Assembly: GCA_021209875.1 (NCBI GenBank) | Contig: JAGYVD010000002.1 | Coordinates: 4,650,001-4,714,000 of the forward strand | Direction: 5' to 3' | Source: Rosellinia necatrix | Taxonomy: Eukaryota; Ascomycota; Sordariomycetes; Xylariales; Xylariaceae | Length of the DNA stretch: 64,000 nt | Part shown: positions 32,553 to 45,000 of the stretch, piece after piece | Numbering within the stretch: position 1 is the first letter of the stretch | Layout of the letters: every line of letters begins with the position of its first letter | The notes under the pieces: model-generated | Told to the model about the DNA's origin: nothing | Seen by the model: the letters and a program-made list of their open reading frames with translations, nothing else | Database searches by the model: none | Made by a program: the position numbers and the translations under genes

Positions 32553-35500
32553 ACACACCACACGCACACCATATCTCGTTTATCGTCGCACTACGCGAAG
32601 TCCGGCCACCGTACCCGCAGATCGTGGTACCTCCTCAATATCGCCGTCAGGTTACTTCCTGTTTGGTCTACGCTTGCGACCCGCGAAAGCGCGCAAAGCC
32701 CGAGACATCTTGTCACATCCGGGCATGTTTAGAGCATGGTATTTATCTCGCGCCAATCGTGAAGCGAGCAGACAGGCCACCTGGTTATGCCGCTGCAACC
32801 TCGCTCACCGTTACTGCTGAGAGGGGGGAAGGGGGGAGGGGGGGGGATTGGGGATTTTCATACTTGAGGTAGGTACGGAGCTTATAACTGTCGTCTTTAT
32901 ACTGGGCAAAACCCGTTCGTTCCTGCGTTCGGGGATCGGTTGGGGTATGGGGAAGGAAGGTCGCGAGGAACATGCCTCTCCTCTTATCCGAACTTACAGG
33001 GTATCTCATGAAATGACGCTGCGCCGGAGCGGCTCTCGTCACGCAAGCTAGGCGCAAACTAGACGTTATTCCCTACCTTGGGCTCCTTATTATCTAGATG
33101 GCCTTCTTAACATATGTGTCGGTATTATCGGAAGCTAGAGCGAAAAGAGGAATCGCGTGAAAATGTGCCGGCAAGGGGATATTTCCTCATTTCGTGTCTC
33201 CAACAAGGCAAGTCCCCCAGCAACAGCAATTCTTTGTTCATCTTTGGCCATTTTATGATACGCTAGGCGTGGAGAAGGGCGACTTGAGAACCGCTACCAG
33301 CTAGGCACTGGCAGCATCGCGGAGCATGACGACTCAAACCCGTTCAGGTAGGTAGTTCGTGAAGGCCTAGCTTCGAGGTGGATATTCCTCCTCGGCACTT
33401 GTAGGACGCTGTCGATCTCAAGCGCCGTTTTCGATCACCTGCTTACCCAGCTAGGCGCATCAAACCCCTCTGAGACCCTCCTGGAAGGAGGATGTACCTG
33501 AATTCCCATCATCATTCTTTGATCCAACACGTGGCAAACTGCAGTGTGCTCCATATACCATATACCCAAAGCGTTCGGGTCGCTGGTGATTGCGGGGCCC
33601 GGTTGGCCGGACTCTATGATGGTGGAATCGATCGGTTTTTTCTTTTTCTTTTTTCTTTGTCTGCTTGTAGGAGTTCCAATGACCACTTAGCCAATTCGCG
33701 TGTTAACGAGCGGGGCGATGTGTTCCAAACCTCTGGCACATCGCATTCTGATCACCATACATTTGTTGTGTTAGGCTGGGGGTGGGGAGTAATAAGCGGT
33801 ATAAAGCTGCAACCATAATTTCTGAAAAGGGTGTGAGGACGGGGATAAGGTAACGTACATACATACTGCACACCCCAAGCTCCCACTTTCCAGCTGAACA
33901 AGATGTCGAGTTGGGAAGGCTGTCTGTTGTGTGGCCAATTACAGCAAAAACCTGCTGGCGGAATCTAACGGGTTGTTTTTAAGGGGCCAAGGGCGTATCA
34001 AGACAACTCTACCACCCACACCACCCTACAATCCCTCCCATTCATGGGTATGATGAGGAGGGCAGCTGACTGAACTACCTATCACCATAATCACCCTCTC
34101 CCGAGATTGTGAAAGGCGCCGATCCGGTGGTGGCCCTGCGAGGCATGTCGAATCTAGCCAATGGTAACGTGTAAAATGGGATTATAAAAAGAGCGTTGCA
34201 GTTACACTCATATATCAGTGGGATTAACTTGCAGCTTGGAGGAAATCCTCTAACAGGTGTTGAGTGTTGGGCACATCAAGCGCGGATGAGCGTAGAGATA
34301 TGGGTTCGTAGAAAAAATAATATCAAAATGCCCGAGACACCTCCATTTGACCCAAGCTGTATGTATAGATACATGTCTCTTCCTGTATACGGTAGGTCCG
34401 CAGGTGTCAACGTAACATCCATGTGAAGCCTGGGGGGGCCAGGTCCTTGTCTGCGATAATGTATGGCCCTTTTCATCCTTCGAGGAGCAAACCTCCTGCA
34501 CCCTGCATTTAGTTCAAGTATACCTTAATAAGAAGGAATCTGTAAACCCCTGTAGATTGTAGGGCGTTTGCATTTGAATTTGTGTGTACCTCGTTCGTGC
34601 AACTTCTTCCTTCTACAGTATATTCGTAAATTCCAAGACGAGGCTCGATTTGCCATCTGGGTTGGCTCGAGTGGGATTTCCCACCCTTGCCTGGAGGACA
34701 TGGGCTTGCTATGCGTGGATTGTGGCGGATTTGACAGCTAGCTTACATTACTGGTTGTTAGAGGTTTCGCTTAAAAGAAGCCCGAACTTATACTGTATAT
34801 TCACGTGTTGGATTGCAGGTTGCATAGTCCTGATGAATCGTGGCCACACTGTCCGGGGTGCGAAGATGCTGACTAACTTTCAAGCACGACCCTCTGGCGG
34901 ACCTCACGTTCACGCCATTTGTGGGAACTGCCTCGTCCATACCCTCATCGAGGTAAACAACTCTCCTTTGCAGAGCCGGGGGCTTTAGGAAGAAAAGCAC
35001 CTGATTACGCCGACCAGTTGGGGGCGTTCAGATGCGGCATAGCCTTCCTGGAGTCTGTATATAGGTGGATTAAACCATGGGTGCGGTAGATCCTGCCTAG
35101 GCGTTCCATCCCTATGCCAGTAAGTGAGTGCACAGCCTCTGCTTTTTGCCTAGTGTGCCTTGTACTTATTGGCTCGTTGCGTTTCGAAGATGTAACCCTA
35201 ACTGCCTGCATTTATGCTAGACTGGGGTTGCATAAGTCGGCACATGATATGCGCAATAGTTGATGACGATATCTAGGATGAGGGGTTTTGTTCCGACCGT
35301 AGCGGCTTTGTATACACTGGGGTTGTGTTCTAGATCCTGGAATTTGTACATGGGCAACAACAGGAATTGTTTCCTTTCAGATATATAAGAGGAGCCTGGT
35401 TGTTTCTAGACATGCACAGGGGGCGTATGGTGCGTTTCCGAGTGGCTGAGAGAGAAACTGGATGCCATGTGTCGTTGTCGCATGCCAAGCTTTTGCGATA

Positions 35501-36019
35501 CCGAGGTAGGCAGGTACTTCCGCTAATGGCTAATGGATCTTGTTCCGTTCCTGATTTTGCTACAAGTAGATCGTTTTCTGATCGTGATGGTTATTTCTGT
35601 CCTCAGCACAACTTGGTCTGGGTGTAGCCTACGATTTGCAAACAACGTAGGCGTAAGTTACTGGTATTATGGCGTTCTTTAAATCCCACCGCGCTGTGGG
35701 GGGACATTCGTGGGAAAAGGTAACCGAACGACCACACCGGATTCAATTTGCCCCTACAGTATCCTTCTCCAAGAGGAGAGCCACAGCGAGGCAGCTGGTG
35801 GGGGTCAACAACAAACCACACCGTAAGAGCACGCAATATAGCACAATCGATGATTGTGGTTTGGAGAGCCTTCTACACAAGTAGATTAGTAATTGACGAC
35901 GTTATTATCGGGAGAAACTGGTCCCTAACCCTACTATATGTTATGTGGTTTATCCTTAAATCTGCGCTTTCTTACCACGGCATTGTGTTTATACCAGAGT
36001 GTGTATCTGTAGCTACTAT

Positions 36020-37501
36020 ATGTTTGGAATGAATCCGGTGGACAGTTTTCAGGGTACCGAAGCGGGCCAGACGCCGATCAAAAACGTTGCTGTGATCGGC
36101 GCAGGCATCAGCGGAGTAGTGTCAGCAGCTTACCTCCTCAAGGAGGGCTTTAGGGTAACTGTGTTCGAGAGAACCGGGACCATAGGTGGTGTTTGGTACT
36201 ACGATGAACGAGTCGATCTAGACCCGCCTTTCCCGAACACAGTCCCGGAGGTACAGGATTGGACGGACCTCGAGACAGAAGGCTTAACGGTTGCAGAAGC
36301 CTTGCGTCTACATGGGCCTCCAGGTCCGTGCTATGCCGGCTTGAAGAACAACGTCCCCACGACGCTTATGAAAAGTAGTCTCCTCCCCTGGCCAGCTGGA
36401 ACAGAAGAATTCATCGACCAAGGACGCATAGTTCAATATCTCGAGGATATAGCAAAGCTATGCAACGTTGTAGGGAATGTACAATTCCATACGCGCGTGG
36501 AGAGTGTGTTGAAACCGGAGGGCGACACGCAGTGGAAAGTAAAGACAAGCACGGTTCATGTGGAGGGAGACACCTTCTCAAAGACAAGGAGAAGCGAAGG
36601 ATTCGATGCAGTTGTGGTGGCCAGTGGCCACTATCACGTCCCTTTTGTGCCAGACATTCCGGGGCTATCGGACTGGAAAGGCCGCTTTCCGGGCCGTGTC
36701 ATTCACTCCAAAAGTTATCGCACCCCGGCACCCTTCAAGGGCAAAACCGTTCTTCTCATAGGTGCGGGGGCTTCATCCTTGGACATCGCTCGAGAAGTTG
36801 ATGCTCTTGGTGGTAAGGTATATCAGAGTAGACGGGAGTCGAAGTATGATCTTACTGCGAGCCGTCTACCCCAAGCAATCAAGAGAGTCGCGATGGTTGG
36901 TGAATTCATCATAAATGAGGAGGCTGCGTCGGAACTTCTATGCAACGGAAACAGTGGGGGCACGATACCTGGGAGGGTTGTACTGGAAGACGGGACGACG
37001 CTGGAAAACATAGATTATGTTGTTGTTGCCACGGGGTATATTACATCATACCCGTTCCTGGAAAGCCTGCAGCAGCCGTTGGTGGCGTGGGAGGACGCGG
37101 GCGAGCGAACCTTGATCACGGCGGACGGATATACAACACACAATCTGCACAAGGATATCTTCTATATCCCCGACCCTACGTTGGTCTTCGTTGGTGTCTC
37201 CCAGCTGGTCTCGACATTTTCGCTATTCGACTTCCAGGCTAAGGTCATGGCAAAGGTGCTCGCAGGCCGCGCCCGCCTACCAGCTGAGTCTGTCATGAAG
37301 GTAGAGCAGAAGGAACGCAAAGCTCGTCTCCAGCCCGGAGACCGGTTTCACGCGCTCCTTTTGGGGGAGCAGGCTTACATTGCCGAAGTTTTGGCGTGGG
37401 TGAATGGAGACCTGGCGGGAGCTGGTTTGGCCCCCATGGAGGGCATGGATGCTGAGTGGGTGATGGCCTACGATGATTTCAGGGATCTTGGACGTCGTTG
37501 A
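36020..37501 (+). CDS. Flavin-containing monooxygenase
   Basis: FAD/NADPH-dependent class B monooxygenase that oxygenates N, S or carbonyl groups. Single exon, 493 aa from the ATG at 36020; a second in-frame ATG at 36029 would shorten it by three residues. FAD Rossmann motif VAVIGAGISGVVS (about 23-35), GGVWYYD, the FMO identifying sequence FPGRVIHSKSYR (about 222-233), NADPH motif VLLIGAGASSLD (about 246), and ATGY near the C-terminal third. No membrane anchor is obvious. The substrate is unknown. The flavin part resembles generic fungal FMOs rather than the siderophore ornithine hydroxylase SidA, so it should not be tied to the transporter 11 kb downstream. It stands alone between a 7.2 kb and a 4.5 kb gap, as often seen for accessory oxidative genes. 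Confidence 0.9.
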   Translation: MFGMNPVDSFQGTEAGQTPIKNVAVIGAGISGVVSAAYLLKEGFRVTVFERTGTIGGVWYYDERVDLDPPFPNTVPEVQDWTDLETEGLTVAEALRLHGPPGPCYAGLKNNVPTTLMKSSLLPWPAGTEEFIDQGRIVQYLEDIAKLCNVVGNVQFHTRVESVLKPEGDTQWKVKTSTVHVEGDTFSKTRRSEGFDAVVVASGHYHVPFVPDIPGLSDWKGRFPGRVIHSKSYRTPAPFKGKTVLLIGAGASSLDIAREVDALGGKVYQSRRESKYDLTASRLPQAIKRVAMVGEFIINEEAASELLCNGNSGGTIPGRVVLEDGTTLENIDYVVVATGYITSYPFLESLQQPLVAWEDAGERTLITADGYTTHNLHKDIFYIPDPTLVFVGVSQLVSTFSLFDFQAKVMAKVLAGRARLPAESVMKVEQKERKARLQPGDRFHALLLGEQAYIAEVLAWVNGDLAGAGLAPMEGMDAEWVMAYDDFRDLGRR

Positions 37502-37640
37502 CAAAACTGTCCAGAGGATTGCCTGCTGCAGTGGGATGTGATATTAATAGATCCACACATCGTTTCGTTTAATTTGAAGCGTGCGTGCGTACGTACGTAC
37601 GTGCGTGTGTGTGTGCATCTTGTACTTGTAGCGTGGTGTA

Positions 37641-37693
37641 TGAGTGGGTGAGTGAGTGAGTGAGTGAGGGGAGAATGAATGAATGAATGAATG
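37641..37693. repeat. GAGT/GAAT tetranucleotide microsatellites
   Basis: Two adjacent arrays, (GAGT)n then (GAAT)n, separated by GAGGGGA. They lie about 150 bp beyond the FMO stop. Confidence 0.8.
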
Positions 37694-38675
37694 CAGGAGT
37701 GGGTGAGGTTTGTCCTCCTGCGGAGTAGTGTAAGTGCCTACCTATTTAGAACCAGGCATGGCTGCCTACCTTGCTGTCTATGATTGGGCAGGTCTGATCG
37801 GGAGGGAGCTGGGGAGAGGGGGACTGGAGAGAGACGGGAGACGGGTAGACTAGTAACAAACGTGTTCGCTGTGCAACATCCCGGACGTACTAGAAGGTAG
37901 ACACTATAAAGGTAACTATGTACTGTGTGAGCTATGTATGTGTGCTCAGTGTAACTACAATGTAATGGCATGTTCTTGGCAGGGGTTTCGCTCTTGTACA
38001 TATATATACAGCGGGTTGCTAGCAGCAACGTAGTGTACGTATGTACACCATCTCCGGTAGGTAGACTTATTAGGTAGTTTGTGGTGTAGGTGAACGGAGA
38101 GCGGATGACGGACCCCGACTGGACGATCGGGCGGGCTTGGCAGAGCCGATCAAGTCATGATCTGGTTTGATACATACCACCAGAAAAGCCAGTTAAATGC
38201 CCGAATCTTTGTACTTGTATGCCCGCCATACCGGCACCCGATGCATGGTCCTTTTCCCGCTTTTGCACTTTACCACCGTGCAACAATACAATGAACCCTT
38301 GTTTTGCCGCCTAATTTACAGGTGTTGGGAAGGGAAGTATGATATTCTTGTGGACTACCTAGGTATTCAATACAAAGTTTTGCTTTGGGTGGTCTCCATT
38401 ACCCGCAGGTACCTACCTACCTACTGACTACGCACATACAGGCAGCCTAGATAGGAACGTGCCCGGTTATAGGTACTGCAGGTTAGGTGAGACAAAGCGG
38501 GATCTGAGTTGTCACAGATTTGTGGATGCCAATTGCTCATCGGTGTACTCGAACAACCAATACAATACATACCTCAGATAAAGACTTAATATAAATACCT
38601 GCATCCTTACGTACTTACCGAAGTTAGGTATGTACGTACTTATTTGATATGTGATGGTGGGAACTACTACCTGCT

Positions 38676-38702
38676 AGGTAGGTAGGTAGGTAGGTAGGTA
38701 GT
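38676..38702. repeat. (AGGT)n array
   Basis: About six consecutive AGGT units in the 37.5-42 kb gap. Confidence 0.85.
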
Positions 38703-41700
38703 TCAGACTTACTCATATACTTGGGCACCTGCCTGGATACCTGTAGAAGAAACAAGAAAGAAAATGAATAACTAAGCGATATAGATCAATGCATCTATGT
38801 TAGTTAGTACTCGACATAATGTAGGAAAAGTATTATACTGTGTAGCTTGTATGGCCACCTATTTTACCCATTGTTGATATCACAGATTGCTTCATGGAAG
38901 TGTAATAACTTTCTTTCTCCTTCCCACCCTTCAAGGCTTGACAGTATGGTAGGCAGCCCTTTTTTTTCCTTTCTTTCCCTTTTTTTTTTTCCCTCCTTTT
39001 TTTCGACCCCCGCCACATGTGGGGGTTCTACAAACCCTATGTCGCTGTATTGCTTCCTGTAATAATAATTCTATATAAGGATACACTACGCTAACACCAT
39101 TGATAGGTGCAATAGTAATCTCATCAGGTACAATATAATGTGAGCTAATGTGTAGTCCTAGGTTTCCTACCAGTGTTGTGGATTTTCTCCGGTTGGTCGA
39201 TGCGACTACATAATTACCATGTGGACAAAATTTGCGGACAGGGGCAGCTAGAACAAGCTGTGCGCTCAAAACCCGCTCTGTATCCTGTGTTGAACTTGGC
39301 CGGAGGAATGTAAGCAAGGTGTCTGCAGGTGTCAAGGGCAGGATAGGTTGTGATATAGTACACTACACTAGATGATAGGTCGCTTAAATTGGTGCATATT
39401 TGATAAGTTACCTGGTACCGAGCAGGTAATGTCCCCCACATAAGTCCGTAGAGTACAACTAGTACCTTGTCGTATCCCTGCCAACCATGCCCTTGACCCC
39501 TCAAAAATGGGCCGTGTGAGGCAATTGAGTGGGCAAGCGCTCTTTTGTGTAAGTATTGTAGGTACATAGGTACTCGTAGTGTATGTATGTCGGTACGGGT
39601 AGCTTAGGTACAGGGAACTTATCACACTACCTACCTACCTACCTAAGGCCCAAGGTGTGTAAGTTGGCTGCCATAGACCTTTGATGGCGCCTATGTTTTC
39701 TCCTCATATGTTGTCAACATTTCTAGCCAGAACTACAGCTGCTCTAACAACTTTGACAACTTGTAAGAACATCTTCATTTAACCTTAATTACATAGGTAT
39801 CTCATGTATACCTATACCGTACACACCATCTAGGATGTAGCCTGTAGGGTATACGATGACACAAAGTTCAATAAGGCCACTACCTATATACCTGGGCACC
39901 CACCTGGCCCTGGGTATTGCTCTCAATCACCGCCTAACTTGATATCTGAGGTCCAATTAGCGCCATGATGACAAGGGACTTAAAGATCACACTACGCTAG
40001 TGGTGCTAGAACATGCAAGTTGCTCTAGCAGGCAATGTACTGTAGGTACTTACTCAGTAGAGAGATCTCGGGTTGACTCCTCACTATGCCTATCTGAGTA
40101 GTGTCCACGTCCATGCTAGGCCCACACCATCTACTGTACCTCAGTTGATATGGTGGAAGACTAGCCTATGTAGGCAGGCACAACTATACAATCCGCTAGC
40201 GCTACTAGACAGATGCTAGAGGCAGTAAGGGCGGTCGATATCGTCCTGGTCCCTGTCACCCGTTCCTAGTCTGTCTCTAGAAGAGGGGTAAGGCCCTGTT
40301 TGGGTCTATATTGCCAGCCTAGCTATGTGTTTCGTCCGGATTTTGTCTACTAGCACGGGCTATCCTATATTTACTACACTACATACATACCCGCCGGCGA
40401 TACATGCTGGTATCTGCCTACCATCGCCCTACCATGTATATACAAATGGAACGTGTGGAGGTAGTCAGGTACTAAGTACCGCCTATTATAGGTCTTGTCT
40501 GGTGGGCAGATAAAAGGTACCTAGCCGAGATATAGTGTAGTATGAGGAGATCGACTACCAAGTAGGTAGTGTACATACCCACATTGAGACCCGTATATAG
40601 TATCTCGGTACCTGACGTTCGGCGGAGACAGGGAAATGAATGTACGTTGTCTCGACCTTCCCGCACATTTTATTAGCTTGCGATCTCTCGATTCTGTCCG
40701 AGCAAGTCCTGTTGCCGACCACTCCGAGGTCCTGACAGGGCAGCTGAGCAACAACAACGCCCGTTCTTCTCTTTGCCAACATACCTACTGCTAAGTATAC
40801 GTATCGCATCAGCGGGTCAATTGATGCATTGGTCGTGGGTCACGGTTATGTGTGCTTTACAAAGGCCTTTCTCATCCATCTTTGTCGTGTTTTTCGCTGT
40901 CTCGGCTCTTTGAGTCGGCACCAACCGCACTCGCTCAGCTGGCTTTTGCTCGAATGCATCGCAAAATCGCCGCGTAGCACTTGTACTGTATAGTTATTTG
41001 CTGTCGCTTTGGTTGTCGTTTTGGCTGTCGCTCTTGCTGCCGCTGTTGGTCGAAACATTCCTCGGCCGTTTTGTCCCTGGACCATCAACTCACTCACCCA
41101 CACCCTCCTCCCTCTCTCTCCCCGCCGAGAGCCCATTCATACCCTGCCTGACAGATCCTACCCAAGCAGGGCAGGGAGGGCACACAGCACAGGGCGGTGC
41201 CTGTCCAACACCTCTCGCCTCTGACCGGGGTTAGATGAATGAACAAAGGTCAGGGCAATTTGCGCCAGCAGCCGAGGGACCATAGACCAGACGGCGCCTC
41301 TCCCCTTTCTGGTGTTGCTCAACTCAGAACCCATCCCGGGTGAAACGCTGTCGCCTAGCTTCCCTCTTCTGAACAAATACAGTCGCCGACGAGCTAGCAC
41401 GACCCGAGCCAGAGGGAATCCAGATCTTTTCTTATCGTTGTGCGCGCGCACTGCCCTGGTTCATAGTCCTGGCACCCTGAACAGTCTAACCCACCTATGC
41501 GATTCATCACGAGCCACCTCTACAGTCTACTACCGCCATTACCACCATTGCCACCATTACCACTGCCACTACTACCACTACTACCACTACTATCGCATCC
41601 ACCATCAACACCACCCCTTAACCTGACTGATTGCCTGGGTGCATTGCCTGGGGCACCGTCACCAACTCACTGTAGCACGGCGAATTGTCCACAGGCACAC

Positions 41701-42017
41701 ACACTTACACATACCCGTGCTGCGCGTTCTTCAATGAACCTACGCCCTCTCCGACCGCCAATGGTACTGCGATAGCCTTGTATCCATATATACTCCATCA
41801 TCCTCTGCTGGCCTTTCTGGTATAGCATTGAGAATACCACCCTTTGAAACAACCCTCCGGGGTGACACACTCGACGAAGTGCGACACAGTACCCTACCAC
41901 CCATCTCTATACCTACCTGCTGGGACGACCCACGCATTCCAGTACCGAGTTCATCCTGCTTTTTTATTTTATTTTTTATAGCAATACGCCTCTTACCCTG
42001 TCGATACCTATTGCCAC

Positions 42018-45000
42018 ATGTTTAGTAGTCGATCTTCGTCGAAGGAGCACCGGTTTCTTGAGGGACAGGTTTCGGCCTTGCGGGAACTCAACCTGTTTAG
42101 CCCCTCCGACTCGCGGTCGTTCCGCTCTCTGTCTAGGAAACAAGAAGACCGGAACACCAGCAACAACGGCGCATCTTATACAGAAAAGAGTGAGTATTGC
42201 ACTTTCATCCTATCAGCCATTTGGTTTCACCAGCCAACTTGAACGTTTTAAACATATCCTCATTGATACTTTCGCCTTGTCCTACCTGCTAATCCGTTCA
42301 ACCCTTCAGGTCATCTACTTGGAGCACCATACCGTCAATCTCCCCATCGCGCATCATCTCACCGCTCTTCTGCCTCCCGAGGCTCGGCAACCTCAAGAGA
42401 TACGCTCCGCCAGAACCCCACGATGTCAGGCATGATGAATACGGACCGGGGTCGCAATAGGCGAGAAAGAACGTTTGTTGGGAGTGAATGTGCTGTCTGC
42501 GAAGAACCGCTAGAGCACACACTGCGCGGGGAGAGAATACTCCAATTCTCGTGTTCACATGTCTCCCACGAAGCTTGCTTCTATGAGTTTATTAAAGAAT
42601 TCGACTCTCAGTATTGTCCTTCGTGCAATGCTCCTTTACACCTCGACACTAGTCGCGGGGGCAATGTATTGGATATCGGTAAGTGATGGGGTGTTTCGGT
42701 GGCTGTCGCGCGAGTGACTGATAAGGATAAACAGAAAAAATTACGAGCATGGTGCGCTCGACATCTATAAGCGACAATAGATCGGTAAATACCCCGACAC
42801 CCGGGACTTGGGATGGTCAGCCTGGGCGGCCACCCAGTGGGGAGTCGAACCCACGGTCTTTGCCTAGTAATGGCCGTGAGAGTGCGCCACGTAACCATAT
42901 TCGAGATGGGCGAGATGGGTATGCCGGCGGCCGAGGCCATAACCGTAGTGACAGCGAAGTAACGGGAGCGGCATCATCTGGCGGGTATCCAGAAACTACA
43001 CAAAGTGGGCCACCTCCTCGCCGCCATGACTACGACTTGCAGGCCATGGAGACAACACCAGGCAGTCCAAAAATTGTTACGCGTAATCCTATCCCAGCGC
43101 CATCTGTTGTGGTACGGTCGGAGTTCCCTACGATAAATCGCTCGCGGCAACAGCAGACTCTCACATGTCTTATAACCGTAGAAGTTGTGGATAATAAATG
43201 GAGGCCAGACCCCGAAGATCTTGGGATACTAAACCCGACGCCGCAGATGCGGATTGAGGAGGTGTTAGCTCCGCCAAGGCTGCCATCGCCGGCTCGGAAT
43301 GCCCAACCACGTTTTTATCCTTACGAGGCACCAGGGGTGCTTGAGGAGATGACCGAGGCCCTACGAAACAAAGTAGATCATTGGCATGGCTTAGAGTTCA
43401 ATCGATTTGGCAAGCTACGGCTCTACGGCACGCTGCGGGTTGGGAAAGATAAAGTCTCATGGCAGGAGCTGGAGTGCTACTTGTTTGCCGAAATGCTCAT
43501 ATGCGTGAAGGAAAAGAAAATCCCTCCTAGCGCACAACAGTGGGACGAGAACGGGGTGCCGCGGAAGACTACGAAGTGCACTTTGAAGGGCTCCATTCTC
43601 ATCAAGAAACATCTTAATGAAGTAACGGAAACGGGTATGGGTAAGATGATTTCTGTCCCTCATATTCAATTGATATCTAATGGCTTGAGTAGTCGATGAA
43701 AATATCCTAACCCTCAGCCTCTCTGTTGCCGAGCTTCCTCAGTTTCACTTGCGCTTCGAGAACCGCAATCAGTTAAAGCTCTGGCAACAGGCCTTGCTGG
43801 ATCTAAATGCGGTAGAGCGATCTCCTGTTAGGAGCCCGGAATTCGAGCGTGACCGGGCTGAAACATCAGAGACGGATGAGGAGGACTGGGCTCGGGGCAC
43901 ACGTCCTCGGAGGGTTTCTTCACTCGCTTCATCGTGGGGTGGTCCGAAATCTGCCACCACTGCCCCAACCGAATATACAGCCTTCGCTAGGAACCCACCG
44001 TTGTCGACTTTTCATGTACCAATCGATGTTGTTGTTGTGGTACCTATCTCTTCATCGATGCAGGGGGTAAAGATCAACCTAGTCCGGGATGCATTAAAAT
44101 TTATGGTTAACACGCTGGGCGAACGCGACCGAATGGGCCTTGTCACTTTCGGGTCAGGTGGAGGTGGTGTCCCTCTCGTCGGAATGACGACTAAAGCATG
44201 GCAAGGATGGAACAATATCCTCAGCTCAATCAAGCCGGTTGGGCAAAAGAGTCACCGCGCTGATGTTGTAGAAGGGGCCAACGTTGCGATGGATCTACTA
44301 ATGCAACGGAAATACAACAACTCAATTGCAACCATCATGCTTATCAGCGATGCTTCGACATCCGATGCTGATAGCGTCGACTTCGTTGTTTCGCGGGCTG
44401 AAGCTGCTAAGTAAAGCCACACTTTTTGACACTGCCGAGGAAGACTGCTAACGGGAAACAGAATCACAATACACTCGTTCGGATTAGGAATGACGCACAA
44501 ACCGGATACGATGATTGAGTTATCTAGCCGGACGAAGGCGTCATACACTTATGTGAAAGACTGGATGATGCTACGAGAATGCCTAGCGGGCTGCCTTGGT
44601 TCCATGCAGTCTCTGTCTCATCAGAATGTGAAACTTAAACTCAAGCTGCCGGAAGGCTCACCGGCAAAGTTCCACAAGATAAGTGGTGCACTACAGATCA
44701 CAAAGCGTGCCACAGGCCGGGATGCAGAGGCTTCGCTAGGTGATCTCCGATTCGGCGACAAGCGCGACATTCTTGTGCAACTAGTGATCGTACCTGACAC
44801 GACGTCCCAGGAACAGCTCCCGCAGGACCCTTGGGAGACGATTGTCTCAGGACTAGAGGCTCTAGGTGGACCGATGGAGCACGATGACCAGAGGGCGATC
44901 TCGGTCGAGGAAGTCCCTCTAATTCAAGCTGACCTAGTCTGGGGCGATATTTTGCGGGATGGCACAATGATGCATTTACCCAGGCCGTCCTTGCTAGCTA

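Larger units (their letters stand above)
28794..36019. other. 7.2 kb gene desert
   Basis: Largest gap. No open frame longer than about 134 aa and none with a recognisable domain. AT-rich, apparently unique DNA runs to about 31.5 kb. ACCT/AGGT clusters lie near 31850-32160, a (CA)n run near 32527-32552, a purine-rich GGGGGAAGGGGGGAGG stretch near 32820-32846, and TTTCTTTTTC tracts near 33630-33658. One minus-strand frame at about 29316-29516 (VDLAISHEGYATLLQLIEVY) has protein-like composition but no recognisable family. The last few hundred bases include a TATATAAG-like box near 35382 and presumably the FMO promoter. Confidence 0.5.
37502..42017. other. 4.5 kb intergenic region and long leader of the scaffold gene
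   Basis: The start is rich in simple repeats: TACGTACGTGCGTGTGTGTG (about 37586-37615), GAGT/GTGA units (about 37641-37668) and GAAT units (about 37673-37693). ACCT arrays lie near 38406-38424, 38676-38702 and 39628-39645, and T-rich tracts near 38959-39003. From about 41000 the plus strand turns pyrimidine-rich with ACCACT/ACCATT triplet runs (about 41527-41610), typical of a long promoter and 5' UTR for the gene at 42018. No gene supported. Confidence 0.55.
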
